64,000 nucleotides of DNA from Bacillus sp. sid0103 (GCF_019219025.1 NZ_JAHUWN010000004.1:62001-126000), one strand, 5' to 3'. Counted from the stretch's first letter, positions 10,001 through 19,706 are shown. The notes: generated by a model from the letters alone, not told the origin. Program-made: numbers and translations.

Positions 10001-11491
10001 TTAGCTAAATAATTGTTCAATCCATTTCTGGAATTTTTCTAAATTTTCACCGGGTGAAAAACAATACGCTCCCATTTTATACCTCTTATGAAATCCATTG
10101 TCATAAAAATTCTTATCACTTGTCAAATAACATTCAGTAGGAGTCAAAATATAAACTTCCTTAACAACAGTTGAATCATTTTCTTTTACTAAAATTCCAT
10201 CCCGGTATTTATGCATCTCCCCTAAAGCCATTGGCAGATTAGCAGGAATTCGATATTTCGGATCCATCACATACATATGATCTTGATACTCTATGACGAT
10301 ATCAGGGATCATTCTCTGGGTGTACGAGTAGTATGGATGTGTATTAGATTGAATAATTTTTTGGTAAATCAGTTTTGCACCGTTTTTGAGTCTAACTATA
10401 CTTTCTTTGTTCTCAGCTAATCGTAAAAAATAATACTCATCCTTTTTTGTGAATAGCTCTGCTGTATCCTCTAGCAACCCTAATTCCCGTAAGGTCCTAA
10501 TAATCTGCATGAAGCACCACATTTCATACAACAAATAAGTATCTTTTAAGCCAAGTTTTTGTTGTAAATCAAAGGAAATGGTTTTAAATTGATAAAGTGA
10601 ATGAAACCATTGATACCAAAGGCGGTATACGGGGTGCTTGCGAAATACTTGAGTGATTTTTACTGTCCCTGAATGAGATTTAATCTGTTGAAGAAATTCG
10701 CTCTTTTTCCAAAGACTTATCCAGTCCAGAAATTGATCCGCCTTCTTTTGAATATCGATATCATGTCCAGTTCTGTATGCTTTCAAAAAAGATTCAAGTT
10801 CCTTTAGTTGGAAAAGGATAACTCGATTTTCGTACACATCAAAGGTTTCTTCCATTTTTGTTGATTGGATGTGACTTGGTAGCTTAGTCGGTGTTGCTCC
10901 AAAGGCTTCCCCATAGCGCTCCATCCATGCAATGTTTCTGGGAGTGACAGACTTCACCCGTTCGCGTTTCATTAATACTTCTTCTTTTTGCAAATTTCTT
11001 AATGGATGGGCTTCGATCTTTTGAAATGTATATCTTAATTTGTAAATCTCTGATTCTATATACATCCATTGCAGCATTGAGTATTCTCTTGTGAATCCGT
11101 TCGCTGCTATATTCGATTCTAGTCCTGAGTGTTGAAAACAAATACTTGTTTCCTTAAGTAAATCCGCTAATAGTATTTTAAATTGTTGGTCGGTTAGTTT
11201 GCGATGGTCGGTATAAATATAGTTCTCAATAACATCTTCTCCTTCTTGAGAAGTAGTCATAAATGAGACAATACCACTTTGAAAGGGAGTTTCAAACACT
11301 CCCTCCCAGCCTTCGTGTGTTTGGGTCATAGGTAATGAAAAATGCTGCATTCTAAATTGGAATGCCTGCCTTGACCGAGATCTCCATCTGTAACTTCTTG
11401 CTTCCTCTAAATATACCTTATTTAAAGGCACCCAGTTCTTTTGATAATCGTCCCAAACAGTAATCTTAATGCCAGAATTGAGTGGAGCCAT
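10001..11491 (-). CDS. McrC-like DUF2357 / PD-(D/E)XK nuclease subunit
   Basis: 496 residues. The C-terminal third holds a PD-(D/E)XK-type motif, PDIVIEYQDHMYVMDPKYR (about residues 395-413), in which the two acidic residues and DPK are the expected metal ligands and lysine. The N-terminal part resembles the DUF2357 domain of McrC-type partners of McrB GTPases/ATPases. The gene overlaps the 3' end of the McrB-like gene by 26 nt, so translation is probably coupled. Together they form a type IV, modification-dependent restriction system in which McrB recognises or translocates and this protein cuts. Which base modification is recognised is unknown. Confidence 0.75.
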   Translation of the reverse strand: MAPLNSGIKITVWDDYQKNWVPLNKVYLEEARSYRWRSRSRQAFQFRMQHFSLPMTQTHEGWEGVFETPFQSGIVSFMTTSQEGEDVIENYIYTDHRKLTDQQFKILLADLLKETSICFQHSGLESNIAANGFTREYSMLQWMYIESEIYKLRYTFQKIEAHPLRNLQKEEVLMKRERVKSVTPRNIAWMERYGEAFGATPTKLPSHIQSTKMEETFDVYENRVILFQLKELESFLKAYRTGHDIDIQKKADQFLDWISLWKKSEFLQQIKSHSGTVKITQVFRKHPVYRLWYQWFHSLYQFKTISFDLQQKLGLKDTYLLYEMWCFMQIIRTLRELGLLEDTAELFTKKDEYYFLRLAENKESIVRLKNGAKLIYQKIIQSNTHPYYSYTQRMIPDIVIEYQDHMYVMDPKYRIPANLPMALGEMHKYRDGILVKENDSTVVKEVYILTPTECYLTSDKNFYDNGFHKRYKMGAYCFSPGENLEKFQKWIEQLFS

Positions 11492-13718
11492 ATCGCTCTA
11501 ATTCCTCTCTCATGCGTTCAACATGTTTGAAAGATTGGGAGTTCTCGCCAAATTGATGAAAGCATAGGTTTGATAAAGCATCCAACAATTCTTTAATTCT
11601 TTCATCACCTCTAATTTTGGGGATTACTTTCTCAGACACAACACGATCAAGAGCATACGACGGTTCCATTCTTATCTGTTCTGGTAACATACTATTCTTA
11701 TAAAGTTTCCGAATCATTTCATTCATTGTTCGATACCCAAAGTGTAAGTCGTATCCAGCAAGTATTCGATGTATGGTTAATAATACGTCCCATTCCAGCT
11801 GAACCGTTTTCTTGAATTTCTCATCTAACCGATCCCAGAAATTTGTAAAATCAACATCTGACAATGTCATAACAAACGAACGATCCAAAACTTTATCTGA
11901 AATACTGTGAGTCGTTTCATCAACATTGATTGTGCCAATCACATAGAAGTTATGTGGAATTTCGATTGTTTTTGGAACATCTTTAAGATCATCGATAGTA
12001 TGTAACTGTATCGGTTTTCTTGATTCAACTGCACTTAAATAATCACTTAAATAATACTCCACACGTGCTAAGTTCATTTCGTCCAGGACGATGAAATGTG
12101 GCTTGTCCTTTTCTTCATTAGCCTGTAGCAACATATCTAAAAACTCAGTTTTCATATACCGTTTTTCAAATGAACTGTAGTAACCAAATAGTGAAGTAGC
12201 ATCCATCCAGTCAGGTCGTACCGGAATGATTTTTAAATAGGGGTTATCCTCGCTATAATCTAGCCCGTATACGGCATTGGCGAAAACACGACATAGCTGA
12301 GTTTTTCCTATTCCGGAGATGCCACTTAATATAACAAAATGCTTATCATCAAGACTTGTAAGGTTTAAATAAAAATCTCTTATGATATCAAGAGAGAATG
12401 TGAATCCACTTTGTTCGACTAGGTCCATGATGATTGTGAAATCAAAGGAGCTTGAGTAGGCTTCAGCTCCATCTTCGCTTCCAGGATCTTCATCAGTAAG
12501 TACTAGAGGTTGAGCGCCCTTTGGAAAGGTTAAGTCGCCTCTAACATCTGCAAATATAGCCGCTGCAGTAATGAGTCGTTCTTTTATTACTGAAATGGGT
12601 TCCGTAAAAAACTCATTATTTCCAATATAAGTTCCTACATAATAAGCATTTGACTCATTTAATGTGAAGTTATGATTTTTTAATTCTTCTACAGTTTTTT
12701 CTTGATATATTTGGTTTTCATTATTTTCATTATATTTTCCACGGTGATAATAGGCTTTCTTAATAAACCAATCATAGTTTTCCTGAGTAGCTAGCTTACG
12801 AATTCGGTGGTAAATGTATCCACGGTTATTAATAATGATTCCTAATGATTCATGTGGATCCCTAGTGAAATAGGCGATGTGCCCGTCTGTTATTAACTGA
12901 TCTTGGTCATAAATATAAACCATTTGCTTATATTCATTCGTTTTTACTTTCTTCACTTCTTCATCGATTTTTACTTCATAAGTTTTTGAAAAAAGATTGG
13001 CTTCAATAGGAGTTACATCATCTTGGAATTTCTTCATTAACAAGAGTCCTTGGCTATGTTCAGCTGCTTCTTTTTCCAATACGCTGCGGACAGGAGTTAA
13101 TTTTTGATACGTATCCCAAAGCTGATCAATAATAACCTGTTCCTCCACCAATCCCTCTAAAGGAAGAACTTTTCCAAAATAAAACGTAGGCTTGCGTTTA
13201 TTTTTTATGTACTTCCAAACAGTATCGATAAACTCACTTTGCTCTATTACGGTCTTTTTCTCTTCGATTGTGAAAATTTGTATATCAGTGTGTAATTCTT
13301 CTATCATTCTCTCAAGTTCATGTACCTGTGTTCTCTTTGTTAAAACCCAAAAAGGATAGAAATCTGAACTCATAAACAATCTGATTTCACGTGAATCTAG
13401 ATGAAACTCCAGTCTTATGATAAACAACGGACTGTCATATAATTTTTCATCTATTAATTCAACAAACCCCTTGTTACCGTAGTGCCGTTTTTTTTCTGCA
13501 TATTTAGGATTCTTTGAATCTGCAATGGTTGTTTTAAGCGTTTGTTCATATGTATGTATTTTTAACTGAAGTAAATACGAATCACGCTCACTGTAATTGG
13601 CAATAAACGAGTTCATAATTCTTCTCGTTAATGGTTGTACCTCATCAAGGATTCTCTGATTTCTTTGTGTGGTATCTTCTATTTTCATAATATCGACTAG
13701 CTGATTTGCTTGGATCAT
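11466..13718 (-). CDS. McrB-like AAA+ restriction NTPase
   Basis: About 750 residues. The C-terminal half is an AAA+ module with Walker A GISGIGKT (about residue 460), the McrB-type Walker B LDEMNLARVEYYLSDYLSA (about 545), and the sensor segment GTINVDETTHSISDKVLDRS. The N-terminal about 400 residues do not show a recognisable reader domain by eye and may provide target specificity. I place the start at the ATG at 13718, about 10 nt after AAGGA, rather than the GTG three codons upstream, which would touch the ribosome site. The partner nuclease follows with a 26-nt overlap. Confidence 0.8.
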   Translation of the reverse strand: MIQANQLVDIMKIEDTTQRNQRILDEVQPLTRRIMNSFIANYSERDSYLLQLKIHTYEQTLKTTIADSKNPKYAEKKRHYGNKGFVELIDEKLYDSPLFIIRLEFHLDSREIRLFMSSDFYPFWVLTKRTQVHELERMIEELHTDIQIFTIEEKKTVIEQSEFIDTVWKYIKNKRKPTFYFGKVLPLEGLVEEQVIIDQLWDTYQKLTPVRSVLEKEAAEHSQGLLLMKKFQDDVTPIEANLFSKTYEVKIDEEVKKVKTNEYKQMVYIYDQDQLITDGHIAYFTRDPHESLGIIINNRGYIYHRIRKLATQENYDWFIKKAYYHRGKYNENNENQIYQEKTVEELKNHNFTLNESNAYYVGTYIGNNEFFTEPISVIKERLITAAAIFADVRGDLTFPKGAQPLVLTDEDPGSEDGAEAYSSSFDFTIIMDLVEQSGFTFSLDIIRDFYLNLTSLDDKHFVILSGISGIGKTQLCRVFANAVYGLDYSEDNPYLKIIPVRPDWMDATSLFGYYSSFEKRYMKTEFLDMLLQANEEKDKPHFIVLDEMNLARVEYYLSDYLSAVESRKPIQLHTIDDLKDVPKTIEIPHNFYVIGTINVDETTHSISDKVLDRSFVMTLSDVDFTNFWDRLDEKFKKTVQLEWDVLLTIHRILAGYDLHFGYRTMNEMIRKLYKNSMLPEQIRMEPSYALDRVVSEKVIPKIRGDERIKELLDALSNLCFHQFGENSQSFKHVERMREELERYGSTQFWH

Positions 13719-13845
13719 TGCTGTCACTTCCTTAACTTTAGTGAAAATAGTCCTTATTACTATCTTAATACATTATCAGCTATTTTTTAACATTTTAACT
13801 TATATTTCCTATTACTATCTAGAAGAATAATGATATAGGCTGCTC

Positions 13846-14010
13846 GATTTCAAGACTGCTACAAGTGTCCTTACGATGATCCAAGAGGGACTCGCCCATG
13901 GGATGCACCTTTTATTTATTCTTGTTTTTTATCGGGTTTGCAAACCTATCGCAACTTTCCTCCTTCCTTCTCACAAGAAGGTAATGGAGCAGCAAAATGT
14001 TCAACAATAA
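13846..14010 (+). pseudogene. C-terminal remnant of a multidrug-type MFS transporter (tentative)
   Basis: An open stretch of 54 codons reads GLAHGMHLLFILVFYRVC, IATFLLPSHKKVMEQQ and then a stop, followed at once by a plus-strand terminator. The pattern (hydrophobic last helix, then a basic tail after FLLP) resembles the end of MDR-family MFS pumps. No start or upstream transporter sequence is present. Identification is by eye and weak, but the intact frame plus the terminator argue for a real gene end. Confidence 0.35.
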
Positions 14011-14014
14011 ACGG

Positions 14015-14045
14015 AAAGCCGCCATGTCTAGGCGGCTTTCTTTCT
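14015..14045 (+). terminator. rho-independent terminator
   Basis: Stem AAAGCCGCC / GGCGGCTTT (14015-14023 with 14031-14039) followed by TCTTTCTATT on the plus strand. It belongs to the decayed plus-strand gene just upstream. Confidence 0.75.
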
Positions 14046-14138
14046 ATTATTGTAGTAACAGCTCAACTAAGGTTTAATATAAATGCCTGGTCACCATCCT
14101 AATTTTGTAGCCTTTTAGGTAGTGACAGCGGCACTATA

Positions 14139-15506
14139 TTATTTCTTAAGAAGTTCTAAAAAGGAACAAATGGTTAAGATCCCTTTATCAAAGTTTTCTA
14201 AGTTAAAATGTTCGTTTGGAGCATGAAGATTTTCATCTGGCAAACCGAATCCCATTAAGACAACAGGCGCATGTAGTGATTGATTGAAATCCGATACAAT
14301 CGGAATCGATCCACCTTCTCTTTTGTAAACAGGCGATTTCCCATAAACGGTTTCATACGCTTCGGCTGCCTTTTGAATCATCGGACTGTCTATTGGGGTT
14401 AAAAATGGATTCCCCGTATCTTGAAGAGACACTTTTACGGTACAGCCTTTTGGCGCATGTTCTTCTAGATGCTTTTTGATCAATTCCTGAATTTTTTCAG
14501 GGTTTTGATTGTGGACGAGACGGCAAGTGATTTTGGCATGTGCCTCGTTTGGGATGACCGTTTTTGTCCCTTCCCCCTGAAATCCTCCCCATAATCCGTT
14601 TATTTCTAATGTTGGCCGTGAACTGATTCTCTCAGGGTATGGGAAATTGTTTTCCCCTCCTGTTAAATCTGTTAAACCTAATGATTTTTTTAGCTTTTCT
14701 TCATCAAAACCCAATGCTTTTATTTGTTCTTTTTCAAATTCTGTTAATTCCACGACATCATCATAAAAATGGTCCACATTTACTTTTCCGTTTGCATCAT
14801 GAAGAGTGGAAAGCAGCTGGACCAATAAATGGTTGGCGTTTTGAACTCCCCCGCCGAACATGCCCGAGTGCAAATCCGAATTTGCGGTTTTTAGGGAAAA
14901 TTCCAGTGCACCAAGACCTCTTAAAGAATAGGTGATGGCAGGGACGCCTCTGTCCCACATATCAGAATCGGAAATAACGACCACATCACAGGATAATTTT
15001 TCTTTATTCTCGGATAAGTATGGCGGAAGATGAGGACTTCCGATTTCTTCTTCTCCTTCGATGCAAAATTTAACGTTTACTGGTAATTTACCTTCTAATT
15101 TCAAGAGTGTTTCCACTGCTTTGATATGTAAGAACGTCTGCCCTTTGTCGTCGGTTGCCCCTCTGGCAAAGATCTTTTCATCACGGATCGTTGGTTCAAA
15201 CGGAGGCGTTTCCCATAAATGCACGGGGTCAACGGGTTGTACGTCATAATGGCCGTACACTAAGACGGTTGGGGCGTTTTCCTGATGAAGCCAGTCCGCA
15301 TAGATAATCGGATGACCTTTTGTCTGAACGATTTCCACATGTTCCAATCCAATGCTTTCTAATTTATTGGCAATCCATGAAGCTGCTTGTTGGATGTCCT
15401 CTTTATGCTCCGATAAGGAACTGATGCTTGGAATCCGGAGCAATTCTTTTAATTCCTCGACATTGTTAGTATGATTTTTGGATACGAATTCGGATAATTC
15501 ACTCAT
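14139..15506 (-). CDS. M20-family dipeptidase
   Basis: 455 residues, full length for the M20 carnosinase/CNDP-like dipeptidases. Visible metal and catalytic motifs are GHYDVQP (His ligand plus catalytic Asp), GATDDKGQ (bridging Asp), EGEEEIGSP (catalytic Glu pair) and a C-terminal LHAPNEH containing the last His ligand. It is a cytosolic zinc-dependent hydrolase of dipeptides or related N-acyl amino acids. Transcribed alone: the upstream gene is divergent or distant, and a terminator-like hairpin lies at 15772-15821. Substrate range cannot be read from sequence. Confidence 0.85.
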   Translation of the reverse strand: MSELSEFVSKNHTNNVEELKELLRIPSISSLSEHKEDIQQAASWIANKLESIGLEHVEIVQTKGHPIIYADWLHQENAPTVLVYGHYDVQPVDPVHLWETPPFEPTIRDEKIFARGATDDKGQTFLHIKAVETLLKLEGKLPVNVKFCIEGEEEIGSPHLPPYLSENKEKLSCDVVVISDSDMWDRGVPAITYSLRGLGALEFSLKTANSDLHSGMFGGGVQNANHLLVQLLSTLHDANGKVNVDHFYDDVVELTEFEKEQIKALGFDEEKLKKSLGLTDLTGGENNFPYPERISSRPTLEINGLWGGFQGEGTKTVIPNEAHAKITCRLVHNQNPEKIQELIKKHLEEHAPKGCTVKVSLQDTGNPFLTPIDSPMIQKAAEAYETVYGKSPVYKREGGSIPIVSDFNQSLHAPVVLMGFGLPDENLHAPNEHFNLENFDKGILTICSFLELLKK

Positions 15507-15930
15507 GTTATCACCTTTTCTTGTTTATTTTCTTTTATAATTGCTATAAAAGGACATTCTCTTGAATTCAAGAAGGGCCGAGCATTTTTTCACTCAATGA
15601 CTGCTCTCCTATTAAATAATACAGAAAAAAAATGATGGATTCCATTTTACTTTGCAAATTCTATTAAATTTGTTATGAATGAACTATTTATGCATTTTTT
15701 TCATCGCTTACCTTAAATATCCTTAAATTTTAAGCATAACCAATTTTCTTACGAATAAATAGTTAAAAAGAAAAGCCGTCAAATAGATGGAAGTTAGTTT
15801 TCCTATCTATTTGACGGCTTTTAGTTGATCAAGACGATTGTATTAAACGGTGGTTGTCTATTTGTTTCACATTAAAAACACCTGTAAGAAAGCTCAAAAT
15901 GGGTGAAACTTACCCCATTCATCATTTCAT
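15507..15930. other. intergenic region with long hairpin
   Basis: AT-rich, no supported gene. The only structure is the bidirectional terminator at 15772-15821. Confidence 0.5.
15772..15821 (-). terminator. long bidirectional terminator hairpin
   Basis: A 17-bp perfect stem, AAAGCCGTCAAATAGAT (15772-15788) pairing with 15805-15821. Downstream of the YitT-family gene on the minus strand, so most likely its terminator. Confidence 0.8.
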
Positions 15931-16803
15931 CTAATGAATGTTATGCTTTCTGAAATTACCGCCCTTCACCTCTGCTACGTCATATACGGTAACAAAGGAT
16001 TTTGGATCCAGTTCATTGATGATTTCTTTTAATTTTGTTTCTTCTAAGCGGTTAATGACACAGGTGATTTCTTTAAATTTTTCATGGGAAAAGCCGCCAT
16101 AAGCTTCTTTATACGTTGCACTTCGACCTAAACGATTGCGGATGGTCTCTACCATTATTTCTGGCTGAGTGGTGATAATATTGAAGGTTTTAGAGCCGCT
16201 TAAACCTTCTTCCACAATGTGAATCACTTTCGAAGCAATAAAGTAAGCAATGGCCGACAGAATCGCCCCTTGTAAACCAAATACAAAGGCAACGAAAATA
16301 AATACAAATATGTTTAAGAAAAGAATGAGATCACTTGTACCAAACGGTAATTTTCGAGATAGGAGGACGGCCAGCATATCAATTCCATCTAATGCACCGC
16401 CATTACGCAAGGCTAACCCCATCCCAAATCCAAGGATAATACCGCCAACCACGGTAACTAACAAAGTATCCCCCTCAACAATCGCAGGGGTATGATGCAA
16501 GAGACTTGTTCCAACTGCTAGTGAAGCGATCCCGATAATCGAAAATAAGGCGAAACTTTTTCCAATTTGTTTATATCCTAACCAGATAAAGGGAATGTTG
16601 ATAATAGCAATTAAAACACCTAATGGTATATCAAATAGTTCTGAACCAACGATACTAAGACCCGTCACTCCTCCATCAGATACGTTGTTTGGAATTAGAA
16701 CCGTTTCTAGTCCATAGGCAGCAATTAATCCCCCGATAATGACCATTAATCCGCGCAGGATTAATTTAAGTTTAATAGGTTTATGTATTTTGTTTGTAGT
16801 CAT
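15931..16803 (-). CDS. YitT-family membrane protein (DUF161/DUF2179)
   Basis: 290 residues. The N-terminal two thirds has five to six hydrophobic helices, including GLMVIIGGLIAAYGLETVLI and VTVVGGIILGFGMGLAL, with the family hallmark NNVSDGGVTGLSI. The C-terminal about 80 residues form the cytoplasmic DUF2179 domain (TFNIITTQPEIMVETI). Bacillaceae carry many paralogues of this family; their transported substrate, if any, is not established. Monocistronic by spacing. Confidence 0.85.
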   Translation of the reverse strand: MTTNKIHKPIKLKLILRGLMVIIGGLIAAYGLETVLIPNNVSDGGVTGLSIVGSELFDIPLGVLIAIINIPFIWLGYKQIGKSFALFSIIGIASLAVGTSLLHHTPAIVEGDTLLVTVVGGIILGFGMGLALRNGGALDGIDMLAVLLSRKLPFGTSDLILFLNIFVFIFVAFVFGLQGAILSAIAYFIASKVIHIVEEGLSGSKTFNIITTQPEIMVETIRNRLGRSATYKEAYGGFSHEKFKEITCVINRLEETKLKEIINELDPKSFVTVYDVAEVKGGNFRKHNIH

Positions 16804-16872
16804 ATATACTTCCTCTCTTCCGTTTACTTATCATATTTATCTCTGAACATTCCTCCTAAGGAGTTTATGAAC

Positions 16873-17439
16873 TCATAAATTTACATCGATCTGAGTGGTA
16901 ATCAATTCTTCTTTTGTTATTCCTAAAAATTTTAGTGTCTCCGATGGTGATGAATGGTTAAAGTGTTTTTGTAAGAGTGCAATCGAGACACCTTGTTTAA
17001 ACGCATGAAATCCGAAGGTTTTCGCTAATGAATTTGTCCCAATCTTCCCTTCAATGCCTACCTTAACAGCTGCTTCATGGATGATTCGATAGGCCTGTTG
17101 TCGTGTAATCGGTTGTTTAAACTTACGAGATTGGAATAAAAAAATTTGTTGTTCGATATTGACCTGATCTAAGTAAGACTTTACCGCTTCTTTCACTTTT
17201 TTGTTTAAATATACGGACTTCCTCCTTTCACTCTCCATTTCAGAGTACTGATAAAAATCCTTCATTTCACCATCGCTATTAAAAAGTTCCTTTACCTTAA
17301 TCAATAACAGTTCAGAGATTTTAAGCCCTGTATTTATTCCAAAAACAAACAATAAATAATCCCTATATGAATGTTCTTTAAGGTAATTTTTCATGATATT
17401 TATTTGTTCTAAGTCTCTAAGTGCATCCACTGTTTCCAA
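16873..17439 (-). CDS. tyrosine-recombinase-fold protein lacking catalytic residues
   Basis: 188 residues covering only the catalytic domain of tyrosine recombinases; it aligns in pattern with short Bacillus integrase-like proteins. The catalytic set is almost wholly replaced. The Box I Arg of GLRIS is Lys40 (GLKISELL). In Box II, HTLRKTFG has become NSLAKTFG, so His is Asn136 and Arg is Ala139. The nucleophilic Tyr of LRYIGIT is Phe171 (LKFLGIT). Only the NHSS His162 remains. The fold therefore looks conserved while strand cleavage should be impossible, suggesting a DNA-binding or regulatory role, or decay with the frame intact. The start is probably TTG after AAGGGG. Confidence 0.8.
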   Translation of the reverse strand: METVDALRDLEQINIMKNYLKEHSYRDYLLFVFGINTGLKISELLLIKVKELFNSDGEMKDFYQYSEMESERRKSVYLNKKVKEAVKSYLDQVNIEQQIFLFQSRKFKQPITRQQAYRIIHEAAVKVGIEGKIGTNSLAKTFGFHAFKQGVSIALLQKHFNHSSPSETLKFLGITKEELITTQIDVNL

Positions 17440-17815
17440 CGAATCATTACCCCTTCAATGTTACTTAATTAAAGTATAAATTATATTTGAGTAACATTCA
17501 AATTTTCCGCCTATGAATTAACAGATTTATTTATCATCGGAAAATGGATGTACAAGTATACTAGTCATAGTCAAAAACGAAAAAAAGGCCTTAGCTCTTG
17601 ATCTATAGAGCTAAAGCCGCATATGCATTATGCAGTGGGGAATTAAAAAAGGCTGAAAAATTGAAACATCCTATTCACGTTCACTTGATACGTTCTAAAA
17701 GGACGTAGAGGCCAACACAAATGAATAAAGAAATCTCAAGTTTCATTATCATACAATCATTTCTTACATTCTCCAATATCATATATTAGTATTTTGAAAA
17801 GGTGGTGATTTAACA
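17440..17815. other. intergenic region between dead recombinase and BclA-like gene
   Basis: Holds an orphan minus-strand terminator near 17586-17613 (TTAGCTCT / AGAGCTAA within GGCC..AGCC, with a T-run on the minus strand) that serves no present gene, hinting at a lost neighbour. The rest is AT-rich and contains the promoter of the plus-strand gene. Confidence 0.5.
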
Positions 17816-18274
17816 GTGTCGGATCGAAATGGGAAGAAATCCTCAGCGGCCTATGGATATGTGACTCTGGTAGGTACGGAGCCTATACTAGTAAAACCAA
17901 ATGAGAATATCCACTTTAACGAACATGGCTCATTAAAAAATATAAGATTTTCCCGGCATGATGGTACTTTAAGAGTTTTAAAATCGGGAGACTATAAGAT
18001 TGAATATACTTTGCTAATCGATGGTCCTGCTTCAACTTCGGTATATGGTATTTTCTTGAATCATTCTTTGGTTCCTAATCATCTAACCAACTTTGGGATA
18101 ACAAGGCAAGTGAATAATGCTACGCTAATGCTTGTAGGACAAGCAATTATCCATATTCCCAAAAAGGCCACCATTGAGCTAAAGAATATAGGAGCTGCTA
18201 CAGACACCCTATTACCTATTTTACAGAACAGAAGTATAAATGCTGCATCCTTATCGATTGTGAAACTTAGTTGA
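17816..18274 (+). CDS. BclA C-terminal-like jelly-roll protein
   Basis: 152 residues from a GTG start behind AAAGGTGGTGAT. The sequence pattern (AAYGYVTLVGTEPILVKPNE, then GDYKIEYTL, and a repeated beta-strand layout ending AASLSIVKL) resembles the C1q/TNF-like trimerising C-terminal domain of exosporium glycoprotein BclA. The collagen-like GXX region and exosporium targeting leader of true BclA are absent. It may be a small spore-surface or spore-internal structural protein; the location is inferred from the family. Followed by a strong terminator. Confidence 0.6.
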   Translation: MSDRNGKKSSAAYGYVTLVGTEPILVKPNENIHFNEHGSLKNIRFSRHDGTLRVLKSGDYKIEYTLLIDGPASTSVYGIFLNHSLVPNHLTNFGITRQVNNATLMLVGQAIIHIPKKATIELKNIGAATDTLLPILQNRSINAASLSIVKLS

Positions 18275-18298
18275 AAAAGATGTCTTGCAAATGAAAAA

Positions 18299-18331
18299 GA
18301 AGGGACCACACCATTTTGGTGTGGTCCCTGG
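18299..18331 (+). terminator. terminator of the BclA-like gene, bidirectional
   Basis: Perfect 13-bp stem AGGGACCACACCA / TGGTGTGGTCCCT (18301-18313 with 18317-18329) with T-rich flanks on both strands. It can also serve the converging transporter gene. Confidence 0.8.
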
Positions 18332-18380
18332 TTTAATGTGCCATGCTTTATGTGATTAACATGGAAAATCGATTGGAACG

Positions 18381-19652
18381 TTAAAAATTCCCTGCATTTT
18401 TGATGATAGGATTTTCGCTCTTCGTCCTTAATTTTCTAATATCTAGACGAATGAGGATTGAAACGGCTAGAGCAATGACAAATATCCCAGAAAAAATGAC
18501 TAAAGTCCCCTGATAGCTTCCTGTGGTCTCCCTGACCCAGGATACAAAAATTGGTCCCACTAGACCGGCTGCAGCCCATGCAGTTAAAATGTAGCCATGA
18601 ATGGCCCCAAGCTGCTTTGTTCCGAATAAATCGCCGATAAAGGCAGGTATAGAGGCAAATCCTCCTCCATAACAGGTCATAATCATATAAACAAGGATCG
18701 AAAATAGCATTCCAACTGTTATATTTGGCAGCATAAAAAAGGCAATGATCTGAAAAGCAAAAAATAGTGTGTAAACATTTGGCCTTCCGATGTAATCGGA
18801 AATGGTCGCCCAAGCAATCCTTCCTGATCCGTTAAATAACCCCATGATTCCAACCATTGCCGCTGCTCCGGCAGCCGACATCCCTGCTAACTCTTGAGCC
18901 ATTGGAGAGGCAACAGATAGAATTGCGATTCCACAGGTAATATTAATAAAAAGCATCACCCAAAGGGCCCAAAACTGTCTTGTTCTAACTGCCTCATTAG
19001 CTGTCAACTGACGAAGGTCCTCTTTCAATTTCATCGTACCAGACTTTTTGGCTACAGCTTCTTGGCCCTTAGGGACCCATCCCTCTTTTGGCGGCGCAAG
19101 ATACTGTGCAGAACAAAAGATGATAATGAAGTAGGCAGAACCAAGAATATAGAAAGTGTTTGACATGCCATATGTTTCGATTAAATGATTCATAATCGGA
19201 CTGCTTATCAATGAAGCAAAACCAAATCCCATGATGGCCAGTCCAGTTGCGAGACCTCTCCTGTCAGGGAACCACTTTACCAGCGTGGAAACAGGTGTGA
19301 TGTAACCAACCCCCAACCCAATTCCTGCAATCATTCCGTAAAATAAATAGAGTAATAGCAATGATTCTAAATGAATGGCTAAACCTGCCCCAGCAATTCC
19401 CACTCCAAAAAATAGAGCGCTAAGAGTACCAGCCGCTCTCGGTCCAAACTTCTCGACAAAGTGCCCTAAAAAAGCGGCTGATAAACCTAAAAATAGAATC
19501 GCCAAGCTAAACGTAAACGAAATTTGCTTCAATCCCCATCCCATCTGTTCTTGCAGCGGTTTTGTAAAAACACTCCAGGCATAAACTGAACCAATTGAAA
19601 TATGAATTCCAACGGCTGAAAGAGCAATCAGCCAACGATTTTTTGTTTGCAT
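18381..19652 (-). CDS. OFA-family MFS transporter (oxalate/formate antiporter type)
   Basis: 423 residues with 12 hydrophobic helices. The N-terminal helix reads ALSAVGIHISIGSVYAWSVF, and the loop between helices 4 and 5 has VKWFPDRRGLATGLAIMGFG, both hallmarks of the OFA (oxalate:formate antiporter) branch of the major facilitator superfamily. Members carry small carboxylates such as oxalate, formate or lactate across the plasma membrane; which one is unknown here. Located between the BclA-like gene (convergent) and purT (same strand, 54 bp upstream), so co-transcription with purT is possible. A formate link with PurT, which consumes formate, is an appealing but unproven inference. Confidence 0.8.
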   Translation of the reverse strand: MQTKNRWLIALSAVGIHISIGSVYAWSVFTKPLQEQMGWGLKQISFTFSLAILFLGLSAAFLGHFVEKFGPRAAGTLSALFFGVGIAGAGLAIHLESLLLLYLFYGMIAGIGLGVGYITPVSTLVKWFPDRRGLATGLAIMGFGFASLISSPIMNHLIETYGMSNTFYILGSAYFIIIFCSAQYLAPPKEGWVPKGQEAVAKKSGTMKLKEDLRQLTANEAVRTRQFWALWVMLFINITCGIAILSVASPMAQELAGMSAAGAAAMVGIMGLFNGSGRIAWATISDYIGRPNVYTLFFAFQIIAFFMLPNITVGMLFSILVYMIMTCYGGGFASIPAFIGDLFGTKQLGAIHGYILTAWAAAGLVGPIFVSWVRETTGSYQGTLVIFSGIFVIALAVSILIRLDIRKLRTKSENPIIKNAGNF

Positions 19653-19706
19653 CCTTCCGTCCCCTTTTTCATGTTGTATTTTCTTGCTGTCGATTTTAAA
19701 TCGTAC

